A DNA stretch of 64,000 nt from Bog-473 sp963804055 (GTDB lineage Bacteria > Actinomycetota > Acidimicrobiia > Acidimicrobiales > RAAP-2): assembly GCA_963804055.1 (NCBI GenBank), contig CAWDOU010000013.1, positions 62,001-126,000 on the forward strand, written 5' to 3'. The notes beneath the pieces were generated by a model. That model worked only from the letters and a program-made list of their open reading frames with translations, did not search any database and was not told the origin of the DNA. Position numbers and translations under genes: made by a program. This document shows, piece by piece, positions 63,876-64,000 of this stretch. Numbering within the stretch: position 1 is the first letter of the stretch; each line of letters opens with the position of its first letter.

Positions 63876-64000
63876 GTGATCGAGAGCGACGAACACCAGC
63901 TCTTCCGCAAGACACTGCGGGACCTCTTCGAGCGGGAGATCGAGCCTCACGTGGACGAATGGGAGGCCGCCCGCACCTTCCCGGCCCACGACCTGTTCCC
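63876..64000 (+). CDS. Acyl-CoA dehydrogenase, N-terminal fragment at the window edge
   Basis: The last 41 codons read VIESDEHQLFRKTLRDLF, then an E-I-E-P-H-V-D-E-W stretch and FPAHDLF, the helical N-terminus of an acyl-CoA dehydrogenase. GTG 63876 is the start. Only 62 nt separate it from the divergent crotonase, so one promoter region should serve both. In Atu/Liu clusters this enzyme forms the 2,3-double bond before carboxylation. Confidence 0.8.
   Translation, partial: MIESDEHQLFRKTLRDLFEREIEPHVDEWEAARTFPAHDLF

Overview
The window is high-GC DNA from an actinobacterium, most probably from the Acidimicrobiia or a nearby uncultivated soil lineage. The reasons are the F420-type luciferase-like monooxygenase, group II truncated haemoglobin, MptB-like mannosyltransferase, ClpS, many GTG starts and pervasive ATGA/GTGA gene overlaps. 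No rRNA or other taxonomic marker is present, so this placement is inference.

Layout. 1-7.6 kb: metabolic genes (acetyltransferase, two crotonases, luciferase-like oxidoreductase, aldo/keto reductase, VOC protein, a nonapeptide-repeat protein coupled to an RDD membrane protein, glbO). 7.64 kb: tRNA-Gly(UCC). Its 3' half is repeated at 10.13 kb, bounding a compact 2.4-kb insertion that carries two paralogous AbrB-like/PIN-like toxin-antitoxin modules but no visible integrase. 10.3-34.9 kb: an accessory-looking block, apparently less GC-rich than its flanks. It holds FtsH, three ABC exporters or permease systems, an SGNH hydrolase, an APC permease, an ExaC-like aldehyde dehydrogenase, a zinc alcohol dehydrogenase, a DsbA-family protein, a ChrA-like transporter, an OmpR two-component system, and an ApbE / ferric-reductase-like / NuoF-like / ferredoxin electron-transfer module. 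34.9-57.6 kb: GC-rich genes for a methyltransferase, polyprenol-dependent mannosyltransferase, DUF1214-sulfotransferase pair, PadR-controlled MacB-like ABC system, ArsR-SRPBCC fusion (frameshifted), secreted GH16 glycosidase, peroxiredoxin, peptide-binding protein (frameshifted), ABC-F protein, drug exporter, TetR-NmrA operon, ClpS and an alcohol dehydrogenase. 57.7-64 kb: an Atu/Liu-like acyl-CoA carboxylase cluster (AtuA-like, biotin subunit, carboxyltransferase, crotonase) divergent from an acyl-CoA dehydrogenase cut by the window edge.

The strongest unusual signals are these. (1) A family of 14-bp palindromes, GGGAC-N4-GTCCC and near matches, lies upstream of ftsH, an ABC exporter, a 49-aa ORF, a DsbA operon, both alcohol/aldehyde dehydrogenases and a hypothetical gene. 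They have the spacing and arms of the mycobacterial DosR/DevR hypoxia box, although no DosR-type regulator is in the window. (2) The tRNA-Gly-flanked element with a tandemly duplicated toxin-antitoxin unit and terminal 22-bp repeats. (3) The ApbE-linked electron-transfer module, which begins with a short threonine-rich membrane protein where an FMN-binding partner would be expected.

Two single-base frameshifts (near 44.49 and 47.47 kb) and a possible third near 13.11 kb may be real gene decay or sequencing error.
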